Assembly: GCA_029891385.1 (NCBI GenBank)
Contig: CM057234.1
Coordinates: forward strand, 28,382,350-28,446,349
Direction: 5' to 3'
Length of the DNA stretch: 64,000 nt
Source of the DNA: Erythroxylum novogranatense
Taxonomy: Eukaryota > Streptophyta > Magnoliopsida > Malpighiales > Erythroxylaceae
In this document: in pieces, positions 22,741 through 35,229 of the stretch
Layout: every line of letters begins with the position of its first letter
Numbering within the stretch: position 1 is the stretch's first letter
The notes under the pieces: generated by a model
Seen by the model: only the letters and a program-made list of their open reading frames with translations
The model's database searches: none
What the model was told of the DNA's origin: nothing
Position numbers and translations under genes: made by a program

Positions 22741-25463
22741 GTTTTCAGGTGGGATGGGAGAGTGGCCTACTTGTGTTTAGCTCGTGATGGAAAAGTCCTC
22801 ATCACTTATTGTGGTTAGCTGGAAATGACATTATTCGGACTAAATATCTAGTGGGAACAAAAGTGACAAGCCGACATATATTTTAATTATATAGATCCGT
22901 CGCCATTTTTTACTAAGATCACTAATTGCTACGAGCATCGAACACCTTAACGTGCCTCATTCACTCGCGGATTATCCTCATATTGCTACAAATTAAGGCG
23001 ATTTTAATAAACTGATAGTATATAAATATGTAAAATTTAAAGATAGATATAATTAAAGATCTCAAGATTATCACAAGGGAATAGCAAAAAGTTACGCCAA
23101 GTTGCCATTGTAATCCACTAATCCCTTTATCTTTCATATTTCTTTCTTTAATATATAAATTACGAGATCAGATTCTTTGATCTAAATATTCTGTACTTAG
23201 CTTGTATCAAAAGATCTGAGTCATCCATTTAATTAAAATGAATGACTCAGATTTTCTGACATACACTAGGTACCTGGGCAAGAGAATATGAGAGCATAAA
23301 TTACTACATCTAGCAGCGCCTCCTTTGTTTATCAACAAAGTTCATACCGGACGCCCATCAATATTGGAAAAGAAAAAAAGAAGAAGGAAAAAGCATAATC
23401 CAAGGGCAAACAAGTAATTAAAGAGTAGATAAACAAGGCATCCAATTATTATAGAGTATCTTTAAGCTGAGCACGCGTCCGACTACGACAGAGATTAACG
23501 CAGCCATCCATATCAGCTCAGTTTTCGTGCTACAGCTGTCCAATCTCTCCACGTGTCCAGTTAAGGGCGGTTCACTGTTTAGATTCACCGCCGGAAGCGA
23601 GTGTACGGTTACTGCAAAAATTGTCTGCGTCACCTGGGGAACCTTGTTCGTGACAGCCAATAACGAACAGACACGTCATGTTATGCCGTTCTTGTCTCAC
23701 ATTGGCAGATGACACAGTGTTTGGAAATTGAAGCTAATGGAAAGACGGTCTTTGGAAAGCTAAAACACCGCTTTATACGACAGACAAGGGAAAGAAACTT
23801 CTAATGACAGGCGAGAAGATTGAGTGCAAATATTAGTACAGAACAATCTTAAAATACTCCTGTTTTTGTATTAATTTATTAGTTCATTGTCGGTAATTAT
23901 TAGTCTAGCTTTTCATATTTCTAGTAAAAATATATCAACTGGAAATGTTTAAAAGTACTTTTGGTCAACTAGATGTACTTAAAAAGTTGGATATTTGTGA
24001 CGGATTGTTAGCAGTAATGCATGTTTTGTTTCAATTGTTTTAGCCTTTTAGGTATTATGTATCGACTTATGTGCACATAGAGTTATCTAAATCATATTAA
24101 TACAATATGATTCAAGATGTGATCTTTGAGGCCTTCATCGTCCGTTCTTTTACACGCTTCCTTTTATCTTATGATGTACCTATATCTAAAGGTAGCTTAA
24201 CAAAAGAACTTCTTCTCCACACGTTTGAGAGATTGGGTTTTATAAAATTAAAAAAAAAAACAGATTTAACCTTTGTATGTTTTGATATCGATGTTTGTTA
24301 CGGGACTTTGGAAGGACAGCTCTAGTGGACCACGAGTGCACATGCATATCTAAGTATATTCTTTACCTAACAAATCAAGCAAATTTCATTTAACTTCACT
24401 TTTCCCAAACTACCTAAGGTTAGTGCCATTTAGAGTCCCAAACCCATAGGTAAACCTTTAGCAGTTTCTTGGTGGATTGAATACAATCTAGTCATGTATA
24501 GCCTAAAATATAATTGTCAAACTCAAATTGGTCAATCATTTTGGACAAATTGCGACAAATTGCAATTATGCTACACTAAATAAGTAAGATTCAACATAAT
24601 GATGCGTAGGAGCAATAGGATAATCATGAATGTAAAATGAAACAAAGAAAGAGAAAAATAATGACCAACTTCGATATACGAATATTATATATTGATTATT
24701 GTTATTTATATTAAGGGGGGGAGGAATGGTTTAATTGTCACTTACCCGATTTTGTAATGTAGGGTCCATGCAGTACCAATGATACATGGAATTGTTGGTG
24801 AAAAGCATCTCTCTCCAGCTAGGCACACACTTCGAAAAGGAAAACCAACTTAATTAATGTTGTTTGATTTAATAGCTCCAGATTCCTATTGGCCTTCGAA
24901 CTCTAAGCCAAGAGAAGGTGAATATTACGGTTCTAGGGAACATTGTTTGATGAAATATATATAAACTCGTCTAGCTGCTCTCTCATCGAGCTTAGGATAA
25001 TCTAATGATGTGTACTCAGAATATCTACTTTATGAGATTAAATTTTCACTAATGTTAACTTTTTTAATTCTTATTTTTATATTCAGAGATCTTTTCTCAT
25101 GTATTATATCAAAATGGAAGCACAATAAATAGGTAGAAAATAATCACAAAATAAAATATAAAAGTACGTAATGGTGATATATATGCGATTGGGAAATTAA
25201 AAAAGAAGGAATAAAACATTATTTACAAGGCAAATCATTTTAAAATTTTAAGTGGTTTAGGTTAAAATCATTTGCGTAACCTAAGGTTTGAGCCAATATG
25301 AAAACGTGACTCTCCAAGTTCGATAGAATAAAGACAATCTTCATCCACCATGATCTTGGAAAAATGTATCATACGTCTTTTGTTTTATAATCACATGGTC
25401 GTACCTCACCAAAAACAAATTTAGTAAGATGAAAACTTTGACAAGGAAAGGTCTTCCTATGCT
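22741..25463. other. Intergenic; no gene recognised
   Basis: A short open stretch after a possible acceptor at 22749 reads WDGRVAYLCLARDGKVLITY then stop, possibly a stray exon. A GC-richer block at 23465-23710 contains a G-box (CCACGTGTCC, about 23551). No domain was identified and no exon chain could be built. Confidence 0.4.
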
Positions 25464-26952
25464 TGTTGGAATATATACGCAACGGCAATAGAATGAATTA
25501 AAAAAAATCTACATAATCAACTTTAACAAAATTTAATTTGAAATATAAAACAAAAAATTAACAAAATTATACTAACATGTTTCAATTTCCTGTTGTAATT
25601 TTCGGTTCACGTTGAATCCGTTAATCCACAAGCCGTTCAATCGTCCGGTCTTTAATGATATTCATAGATCTATTAAAAAAAAACTCAAATCTAATTTGAG
25701 TGGAGAAATATAAGAAATGCTAGCTCCAAATTTTCTAATTTTCCTTTTATATAAAAAAAACATATTTTCATGTCCTTGGATTTTATCAAAGATTACAACT
25801 AAAGTGAAACTTTAGTCATAATTACTAATTAGTCCTTATAAGATCCAATATCACATATTAATCTTTAAATTTTCTAAACTTCTCAATTAAGTCTAACATA
25901 ATTCAATTTTACTTTCTCCTTTATAAACCTTTTGTGTGTGACCCATTACATTCCTAATATGTTGACCATGATTATAAATTATAATTCCAATTCATAATTA
26001 GAATTAGATAAATTAAAATCCTTTTAATTTATCTTTAATTCCTAATTAAATAATTTATTATCACAAATCATGATTGATGTCTAGCAATATGTCATAACCA
26101 CCTAAATATTATGAATGTTAAAGTGGGTTGACTTAACTTTGTCTATGTATGACTATGATGTATAAATTAATCATTTAGTCATCTAATGTTTCGATTGGAA
26201 TTATAGTATAAAATTCTGTCTACTTTAAATAATCTAATCATATTCATTCTTTTCAATTAGTAAATGACTTATAATTGATATTTGAAAACAACTTTTCCAT
26301 ATTTCAATTTACTCTGGCAGAGATTTTCAAAATCATTACTAATAAAAAAAACAGAATATTCTCCCTAATTATTTTAGGACAACAAATTCTTTATTTATTT
26401 ACTTAACTATCTCCATATAGTTCATATTATATCCAATAACTACCGAATTGAACTGCTCTAAAAGTAAAACACAAGTAGCATAAAAAACATAGTAATTTCT
26501 ATATGAGATAACTTTGGTAATCTAAAGTCTAAGGATCAGTTATACAACTATCACAATGAGATAATCTACATACACACAAGTAATGTTCTATTCGGGGTTC
26601 TTATAATCGAGTCAGTTCATTGAACTTATTTTCTAATAGGTACTCACATGTTTGTTTAAGCGTTTCTGCACTTTAATCTATGAGATTAATTACTTTCTTC
26701 ATTAGAAAAAAAACAAACATGTGTTAGTCTAACCATTTCATCAATATTTTGTCTTGATGAAATTATGAAATAATTGTTATGCATGATAATTTTTAATTGC
26801 ATAACAATTATTTCAGAGATTTTATCTTTATGATTAATAATTAAATAATTAACAAATGCACAAAGATAAAGAGTGCTTTTTTATTGAATAAAAATAATGT
26901 CATAAAATTAAATTTACAACCAAACAATTGGCTGCAAGGGTATAAACTAACA
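25464..26952 (+). mobile_element. Probable solo LTR, copia-type (1489 bp)
   Basis: Begins TGTTGGAATATATACGCAACGG, a copia-like LTR start, and ends ..GGGTATAAACTAACA. Flanks are ATGCT and ATCCT, a 4/5 match to a 5-bp target duplication. AT-rich, no coding capacity, with an A/T-rich polyadenylation-like region near the right end (attgaataaaaataatg, about 26883). No second LTR or internal domain adjoins it. Boundaries rest on the TG/CA ends and the imperfect duplication. Confidence 0.6.
26767..26814. repeat. Perfect 17-bp inverted repeat (hairpin) in the LTR
   Basis: GAAATAATTGTTATGCA (26767-26783) is followed after 14 nt by its exact inverse (26798-26814). It lies in the 3' part of the solo LTR, where it could form a stem-loop in the transcript. 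Confidence 0.85.
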
Positions 26953-28480
26953 ATCCTATCATCCGTTGGGCTACTAACTAAAATTTCGAGGAAACCATTG
27001 TTTTTTTAGGTTACAACAAATCTATCAATCAAGAGCCACAATAGTGCTCATTGAAACATCATAACTATGTTTTTACATCACATTTGGTTGTAACTACTAT
27101 AAAATCTCCACAACAAGAAATAATTCAAAAACTAAATCGATTCGAACAGTTTGATCTTAAAAACTTTAAACTGTTTAATTTTTTTCTTGGTTTACAAATT
27201 TTTGGTTTGATTTATTTTAATAATTTTTGTTGTTAAAAACCGACCAAGACTTTATTAATTAATTAGTCAATTTTGTACATTAATAAGTTCTTATAAACTA
27301 AAAGAAATAAATAAATTTAATTTAATAATATCCTTTTGAGTTAAACTTTAAATTCTTCCATAAGCGAGAATAATCTATTTTAATTATATTTCAAATTCTT
27401 TAATTTTACTCAATCTTTAGTCTATTTTATGATGGTTTAATTTCAGTTAAATCTTTTAAATCTTAACCTCTTGTCTTATTAGATTAACTTTTAGTTCAAT
27501 TTTTAAAACATTAGTTACAAGTTACAATATCTAATTAAGATTAAAATATAATATTTTATATTAGCAATATTAAGTTTCGTAATTTGTCAAAATGCATGAA
27601 AGAGATTGAAGTTAAAGAATTCCTAGAGCAAAACACAGTTAATCTTATATATATTTGTCTAAGTGAGATGGATCAGACTTTTTTTTTCCTCAGTTGTGAA
27701 AAAATTAGAAAAGGTTTGACAAGGAGGGAGAGTGATCATTGCACCACAGAAATGGAATATATTGTTCATGCTTGTCTTGCTGATTTCTGGTAAGCGCATA
27801 GTTCTTCCACTCATTTTGGAATATACGTAGTTTCAAGATGCTTTTTTCCTTTGCCAAAATGTTTTTTTTAATGTCTTTCCTTTTACATAAAAAAATAAAA
27901 TGTATAGAAATTTCTCACAACCAACATATATGAAAAATAATTTCATTCCAACATATTGAATATATAATAATTAGTTCTCAAATATTACATCATTTCATAA
28001 AACCAAAAATATGAATGAATTATTTTTCTTTCTCTTAAATCAAACCATAATCAATTTAATAATTTATCACTAATATTTCTTTGAAGTCTAAAGGGTGCTT
28101 TGTTAGTTGGTATAGGAAGATATGAAACAGATAGTTAGTAATATATTATGATTAGATTGATAATATTTTATATCCCCTTTAGAACAATATTCCATACTCT
28201 TACTTCCATCCTTTAATATTCATTATAATTCAAGTGTTGTATTTTAAAAAGATGCACATAATTGAATTATACGCATTTCATGAAAAATACGAGCAATTAC
28301 ATTTAAAAGCATTTCAAAAGAAGCAAGCATTAATAGACCAAAATTATAGTTGAAAGACTTGATTTAACTTTTAGATGAAGTTAAATCAAGAACATAGGAG
28401 AAGGAAATGAAAATGTGATAAGCTGAAAATGTTGCACAATTTAGACAATCTAAATAAAGTCTACCTAAAATGCATTTAAG
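26953..28480. other. AT-rich intergenic with a dispersed repeat copy
   Basis: No gene. About 27140-27320 resembles 56390-56500: both contain TTTATTAATTAAT followed by TTAATAAGTTCTTATA-like and AAATAAATAAATT blocks. This points to an unnamed dispersed repeat family. Confidence 0.4.
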
Positions 28481-28489
28481 AGTTCTAAT

Positions 28490-28700
28490 AATATGCAGAT
28501 GAGTTGGTAAGGAGATTTTTTGACTTAAGTGAGATCACGAGTTTGAATCCCTTCATGTATATAGCCGTTTAAAACTTGAGGTCAGAGTTTTGCTTCCTTC
28601 AAAGGACATACCCGATTCGAGTGAAGATTAGTCTGAGTATGGATGACTTAAATGTATCTTCGTATAGTTGAAATCCTCCTAAGACACCTCGTGGACAAAA
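28490..28700 (+). repeat. Possible tRNA-derived SINE fragment
   Basis: Contains an A-box-like stretch (gatgagttggtaagga) and, about 35 nt later, a B-box-like gagtttgaatccc, the spacing of a Pol III promoter. The tail (gattagtctgag...ctaagacacctcgtgg) recalls plant SINE bodies. Diverged, with no clear poly-A tail or target duplication. Confidence 0.3.
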
Positions 28701-29534
28701 GGAAAAAATTAAGATGGACAAAACAGGAATCTAGGAGTCATTGATTACGCCAATAAGAAGGTGACACGTGCCTATCCGTTTTAAGGTAAGTGACGACATT
28801 CTGCTATTTCTGAAGACAACTAGAAAGTATTACCCAAACAAAATCCATCTATTAAAAGTTTTGCACGCAAATTGGTAATGACCACTCGCCAGAGGACGCG
28901 CGTTATTATGTCTATCCAAACATTATCCCGCACGTGGACAATGCAACGCCGTGTGAGGCACCAACTTGGCGTGCTCGTAGAGTTGACGATGCCAAGAATA
29001 AAGAACAGTAAAATCGATAAATTAGAGAAGGTTTACATGAAACAAGAAAGAACAACCCAACCCTAAACTTTATTTTCTCCATCTCTACTGGTCTCTTCAG
29101 ATTGAAAGCAACAAAGAAGAGAACTTTGAGGGTTGAAGGATCAGAGAGGTTAGAGAAGCGAAGTAGTAGGAAAATTAAACCCCCAACTTACATATTCCTA
29201 GCTTTCCCTCTCTAAAAACTTACGTCGCCTCTCTTTTAAGTTTCACCTTCTCCATATATACAATTTCTCTCTATTGAAGTTTCTCTAGTTTTTCATATTT
29301 TTGGTGAGCTTTGAGCCTGACCCCTTAAAGCAAGATCAACCCTTTGCCCAAGAGGAGAAAAGAAGTGCACAAACTAAAGGTTAAGGAAAAAAAAGAAGTT
29401 ATTTGCTTAAGAGATTGGTTATAGTAGCCTATATAAATATAGATAAAAGTTTATATCGAAATAAAAAGAGGTGAGGTTAGGGTATAGATTTGTTTCCTTT
29501 TTAATAATTTAGTTGTTTTTTAGGTTTTAAGAAT
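28701..29534 (+). promoter_or_regulatory. Upstream region and 5' UTR of the SEP-like MADS gene
   Basis: CT-rich leader-like sequence (29190-29290) and two candidate TATA boxes: CATATATA at 29253-29260 and TATATAAATAT at 29430-29440. The second lies about 100 bp before the ATG. Which is used, and whether the 5' UTR has an intron, cannot be told. CACGTG-containing GACACGTGCC occurs near 28762. Confidence 0.4.
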
Positions 29535-32500
29535 ATGGGAAGAGGTAGAGTTGAGCTGAAGAGGATAGAGAACAAAATAAACAGGCAGGTGACATTTGCA
29601 AAGAGGAGAAATGGGTTGTTGAAAAAAGCTTACGAGCTGTCTGTGCTCTGCGATGCTGAGGTTGCTCTCATCATCTTCTCCAATCGTGGGAAGCTCTATG
29701 AGTTCTGCAGCACATCTAAGTATGATCCTTTTCATCTCTCTCTCTCTCCTCATATCTATGTATGGCAACATATATATTTATCCTGAACTTAAACCTTTTG
29801 CAAAATTTTGTGAGATCTGTTTGTTGCCTCTTGTTTTTTTAATTAGTTCATGGATTTCAGCTTTTTTTAATTGTCAGTACTTGTGTTCTTTAAACATTTC
29901 TAAGCTGCTTTTTTGTTTCTGGACAAATTTTAAAATAATATCTTCGTGCCCTATTGGGTGATGATTAACGTTTTCAAGCTTAATGGGATGATAAGACTTT
30001 ACTGATCAGTTTCATCAATTTGTGAATTTGCTCGTTCCTGATACGCACTTTGATAGTTCCTCATAGTTTAATTTGTTACTTGCTCTTAATCTTTTTTACA
30101 TGTTAATTTCATGTAGTTGAGTTCCAAGAGTTTTAGGTTTTAGTTAGTTCTGATATTAATAATATGCTTACTTTCTCTGTTAGATCTGAACCCAAATGAA
30201 AAAACTTTTAGTTTGTTCTCAAGGACGCCTTAAGATTCTTCTTTTCAGTTCAACCATAGGTTATTCTGTTTGACGATAGATGCATCAACCGATTCTCCGG
30301 CAATTCAGCACCGATCATGCTCCAAACACAGAAGCCTCATCTCAACTCAAACACTTATATCTTTTGTCGATCTTCTCATTCGTATTGTTGGAAAAGAAAA
30401 AAAAAAGAGAGAATGAAAAGCAAAGAAATAAAAAAGAGTGAAGTACTTGTTTGTGACTCATTATGTTTGAGTTTTCAGCTTTTAAAGCATAAAAGTTTAG
30501 CATTTCCTCGGAAATTTGTTTTAACCTGTGTGTAAAATATGGGTTTTTAAAGTGAGAGAAAGAGAGAGTTACAGACATGCGAAACCCTGAGAACATGTTT
30601 ATATCCCATCTGCTGAACTGTGCTAGGTGCAGAAAGTTCTTACATGCAGCAGCTCTGACTATTTAATTGTTTTCTTTGTTATAAATTTATGATAATGACA
30701 CTTTAATTAATAACCCAAAAATTGATATTCTAAGCTACAATCTACCTTCTGGAATTTACTGTCTTTTATCATAATAATAATTGAGAGGAAATTCTTTTGC
30801 TTCTTCGTCTCTTGTTTACTGTTTGGTTTATATTGTTAGGGTTACCCAACAAGCTAGGTTATTATAATTTACTTGAATACAAATAGCTAAAATCAAACAC
30901 CTCCCTCTTTCCTAGTCATTGACAACTTTTTAGATTAAACAAAAATATAAAATTTGTGCAAAATAAAAGAAATATTATGTACCATTTTTATCTTGCTCAT
31001 TTCTACGTTGTTATTTCCCAATATCATAATAAATATACATTCTTTTGGTTCTTGTAAGTTTGAAGATTATTAAAAGTCAAAAGTTAATGTACTCAGGGCA
31101 CAAGTCTTCCCACTTTGCAGTGGTCTAAAGAGACTTATAATGTACACAATTTTCTTTTTGTATTTTTACAAAGAGGCTGTTTCTATTATTTGAATCTGTG
31201 ATTTTTTAATCACAAATGAGCAATTGTACTGATTGCTCCAAAGCTCACCCTTAATTTTGAAGATTATTAATGGTATGTAAACAACCTAGACTATTGGTGA
31301 TCAAATTATTAGAATTTAAATTCTAGATCATCAGCTAATCTCAGAAATAGGTCCTCAAAGAACTTTTTTCGGTCACTAACTTAGGTATGATATTCCCCCA
31401 GGAGTGAAGAGTTCAATAGTTGTTTACTTTCCTTGGTTAAAATGGCTTATAAATGAAAGTTTGTAGATAAATACTAATACTTGTATTATCAATTTGTTTA
31501 TCCAATACAACAAATTTTAGTAACTAATCTTCAACATTAAAATGAAATATGCTCTATAAAAAAATTTTAATTGATGCTATTGCTTTTTATGTCCTTAATT
31601 CAGCATGCTCAAGACTTTGGAAAGGTATCAGAAGTGCAGCTACGGTGCCGTGGAAGTCAATAAACCTGCCAAAGAGCTCGAAGTACGTTAGTTCGGTTAC
31701 TATATGTCGTCTCCCATATACTGGATTCTTGTACTCGTTTTTTTTTTTTTGTACACCTTGGAGATCCAATGAAAGTTCTAAGTAGTGAAATTATCCTCAT
31801 CATAAACTAGAAAGATTCCATTGAAATGAAATATTTCTAGAGTATTTATTAAGTAACCGTTTCATCACAATAGCTTAAGCTGTTGTGTGAGACCAACTCA
31901 ATTGGTTTTATATATTCTCTAACACACCTCCTCAAGTGAAAGCCATTTGAAACTGAAACTTTGCGTAAACTCTTTTTTTACTCAAGGCTTAATTTAATTA
32001 GAATAAGTGGGTAGTAGGATTCGAGCTCATGACCATTTGATCATATAGGCTCTGATACCATACTAAGTAACCGTTTCATCACAATAACTTAAACTGTTGT
32101 GTGAGGCCAACTCAATTGGTTTTATATATTTTCTAACACTATTATATACGTCGATCTTTGTACCCTTATAAGAAAGTAAAGAAACGTGTTTATCCATGTT
32201 TTTATATATTCTAAATATTTAAAGTTCTCAACTCTTTGCTCGATCGTTGGGTTTGTTGAAAATCAGAAATTAGTGGTGAGTTTTGTTTTAATACTGATAG
32301 TGGTTTTTGTTGTTGTAACAGAGCAGCTATAGGGAGTACCTAAAACTGAAAACCAGGTATGAAGCCCTGCAGCGAACTCAAAGGTACGTAAGAAATCTGA
32401 ATAACTAGCTTTTTAGCCTGGTGGCTTGCATGTGATAGTTTATATACCTCTACAGTTCTTGGCTTTACTATGAATCTGTGGATGCATTGTCTCTATCGTA

Positions 32501-33918
32501 TATGATGATCATAATCCACGAACGTTTTAAATTTGTCGGTACGTAGGAACCTCCTTGGGGAGGAGTTGGGACCTCTGAACACCAAGGAGCTTGAACAGCT
32601 TGAGCGCCAATTAGAAGGCTCATTGAAGCAAGTTCGGTCCACCAAGGTAACAAGTATTTTCTTAATTTTTTGAAAATAAGAAAACGACTCATGTTAATTT
32701 TATTTTATGTGATCTACTTCAGAAAGTATATGTAAGCCAATATGACATAATTTTCCTTCATCTTGAAACACACCAGGACCAGGTTGATTGGAATACGTAG
32801 TTCTATTTTCACATTACTTCATTAACGGTGTTATATTGAATTATATTATTTGATATAATGGGTGAATTTAGCATGTCTCTCCTGGACCAATGATTTCAAA
32901 GTCTAGATAATCAATAGAGCGAAGGCAGCCAATGCATGCAGAGGGGATGAGAAATGGAGATTGGTGCAAAGACCAACAAACTAATGTTGTTGTATATGTA
33001 CAGCTTTTAGTTGCCTTATAGATATGAACTTGGTCCATATGGTCCACAATTGAGTTATATATTTTCTTGGTTCTTCTGAATTTGTTGTTTTTGTAAATAA
33101 CAATTCCCATGCTAATGTGTTTTGACAACGTTAATTTACAATGCTTGGCAGACCCAGTTTATGCTTGACCAACTTTCTGATCTTCAAAATAAGGTACGTC
33201 TACAACCATTATATGACTCTTTTTTATGTTGCTTCAGGTACTAAATAGCTTTTGTTGAGTACAGGAACAATTGTTGCTGGAAGCTAATAGAGCTTTGACA
33301 ATTAAGGTAATCCATTAAGCTTAATGCTGAAATGCAGTCCATATCTGCGAGTCTAGGATTGTGTCAGGTTTCTGCACATGTTCCAAGCTTTCAGCATAGA
33401 AGCTATTGACGCGATCTTTTATTTTTCTTCAAGTTTCCATCGTCAAATAGTATGAAATTTCAGAAAATTTAACAGTATCTCCCGACTTTTGATAAATTAG
33501 ATAAGCATCATCCTTTGGGCCTCATGGTGTTCCACGCTCGATTTTCGTTCCTACTGTTTCTGTAATGTAAAGTAGAAACAAGTTCATTCTAATTTTCTTT
33601 CCTGCCAGCTGGATGAAATCAGTGCAAGGAGTAACTTTCAACCATCATGGGATGGTAACGAGCAAAACATGTCATATGGTCACCAGCAAGTTCAGTCTCA
33701 AGGGTTATTCCAACCTTTAGAATGCAATCCCACTTTGCAGATAGGGTAAAGTTCAAACTTCCAAGTCCCTGAAATCTTTGAATCGTCGTTTGATTGATTC
33801 ATTTGTCTTCTTGCTTGTTCCTAATTAACACAGGTACAACACCTCATGTTCAGACCAGATGACCAGCACAACTCATGCACAGCAAGTTAACGGTTTCATT
33901 CCTGGATGGATGCTTTGA
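29535..33918 (+). CDS. SEPALLATA1/2-like MADS-box transcription factor (8 exons)
   Basis: Exons: 29535-29719, 31604-31682, 32322-32383, 32547-32646, 33152-33193, 33265-33306, 33609-33745, 33834-33918. Exon sizes 185/79/62/100/42/42/137/85 match the conserved MIKCc pattern, all junctions are GT/AG, and the product is 243 aa. The MADS domain starts [20 protein letters not shown] (residues 1-60). Then come the I region, a leucine-rich K domain (about 90-170) and a C-terminal region ending NGFIPGWML, the SEP motif II seen in SEP1/2 (AGL2-clade) proteins. SEP factors form floral-quartet complexes with AP1, AP3/PI and AG to specify petals, stamens, carpels and ovules (family knowledge). Intron 1 is 1.9 kb, as often in this clade. 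A TRIM element occupies nearly half of intron 2 without breaking splice sites. Appears intact. Confidence 0.95.
31847..32138 (-). mobile_element. TRIM (miniature terminal-repeat retrotransposon) in SEP intron 2
   Basis: 292 bp on the minus strand. The 5' LTR (32138 to about 32062) starts TGTTAGAAAATATATAAAACC, followed at once by the primer-binding site TGGTATCAGAGCC (32049-32061). The internal region is about 125 bp. A purine tract (ACTTGAGGAGGTG) precedes the 3' LTR (about 31923 to 31847), a near copy of the first. Flanks on the plus strand are GTATT and CTATT, a 4/5 target duplication. The LTR ends read ..TTAGTA and ..TTAATA, decayed from the expected CA. No coding capacity, as is typical for TRIMs. 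Confidence 0.85.
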
Positions 33919-35229
33919 GTATAAAGTTTTTGTGCTCTGCCTAAATTTGCCTTCTTGCTCATAAAAACACCCCTACTATATTATAGCTTCTTGGTGCTGG
34001 CAATATGTAAATGACACTATAAGAAAATATGTCGTGGTATGAACATAAAATGCTTCTCTCTCCTGAACCTCAGGGGGCTCTTCTGCCCTTAGTTGGACGG
34101 GAAGGCATGTAATTTCATAAAGTGTTTTGCATAAACTCGGACTGTTGCTTAAGCTTCTGCTTCACTTTTATCTAACATTATCATACTTGCTTGGAATTTT
34201 ACCTGAAGTATATTATTTCTTTAATCTCTACCGTCATGTTGCAGTTCAAGTTTCAGCATGTCATCACACCTATGTGGTCGTTTATGCCCTCCCCCTTGTA
34301 ATTTTTCATATCACTTTGATTAAACCAAAATTAAAAAGAAAAGCCAGTGTTTTTAGCAGTAAAAAAGGGGGAAATAGAACTGAAATTTTCAGAAAATATG
34401 GACCAACGTAATCCTAGGAAGGACGTCGGCCTTGTTGGTGCGAATTTGAGAATCGCCATTTTCAACAATGAAAAGAAATTGTCGCCGCCTTAATACCAAA
34501 ATGAGGTTTGGGCAAGTTTCGGAATTTTGAGTGCATCATTTCTTTCAATATTTTGGGTAAGCAGAAACTCGCATCAACTCAAAGTCAGCCATCTCCTGGA
34601 TTTTGAGGTACCCTTGCTAATTAATAGCGGTTGGGGTAAGTAGGGGACAGCTTGGGACCATCACACACCCATTATCTTCCACTTAAGAAAAGTTTCTATT
34701 TTTTTTCTTGTTCCCCCAAACTAGAAAACTTAGCAACAGCCCCAAAAGTCAATTGGACTGCGCTTTGTTAGTAATCTGTAATGAATGGAGACAAAGTCGC
34801 TGTAAGTACAGCGCGAGGAGAGCCGAGGAAAAACTGGTCGTCAGTTCGGTCTTACAAGCCTGAAAGTGAAAGCTCTTAAGGCCCCAACTCTCAGATTAGG
34901 CTCATCTGTTGAGGCCTTTTATTTCTTGTGATCGAAATAAATCCCTTATTATTGTATGTTTGTTTGAATAATAAATTTGGGAAGGAAGCATTTTGTTGAG
35001 CTCAACTATAAACTTCCTTCACTTTATTTCTCTCCAAGTTTTATACGAAGCAAACTTTTCCTATCACTTACCTTTCTCTCTTCTCTTGGTCACGATATTA
35101 TGAAATTCTCTACGTACTTGAAAAGAAGATTCAAATTACCGGTGGCCGGGTAGTGAGGGAAGCAATGAGAGATTGTTCTAAACAAATAGCCAAACGTTTA
35201 ATTTTTTACTATCAACGCATCCAACAAAA
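33919..35229. other. 3' flank of the MADS gene; intergenic
   Basis: 3' UTR presumably occupies the first 150-400 bp. The remainder shows no recognisable gene or element. Confidence 0.5.

Noticed and set aside
23418..23712. Opposed open frames of 80 and 61 aa in a GC-richer block
   Set aside because: No domain, no splice partners; the G-box suggests regulatory or chance composition rather than a gene.
32040..32061. ggctctgatacca as a tRNA gene fragment
   Set aside because: It is the primer-binding site of the TRIM, with LTRs on both sides.
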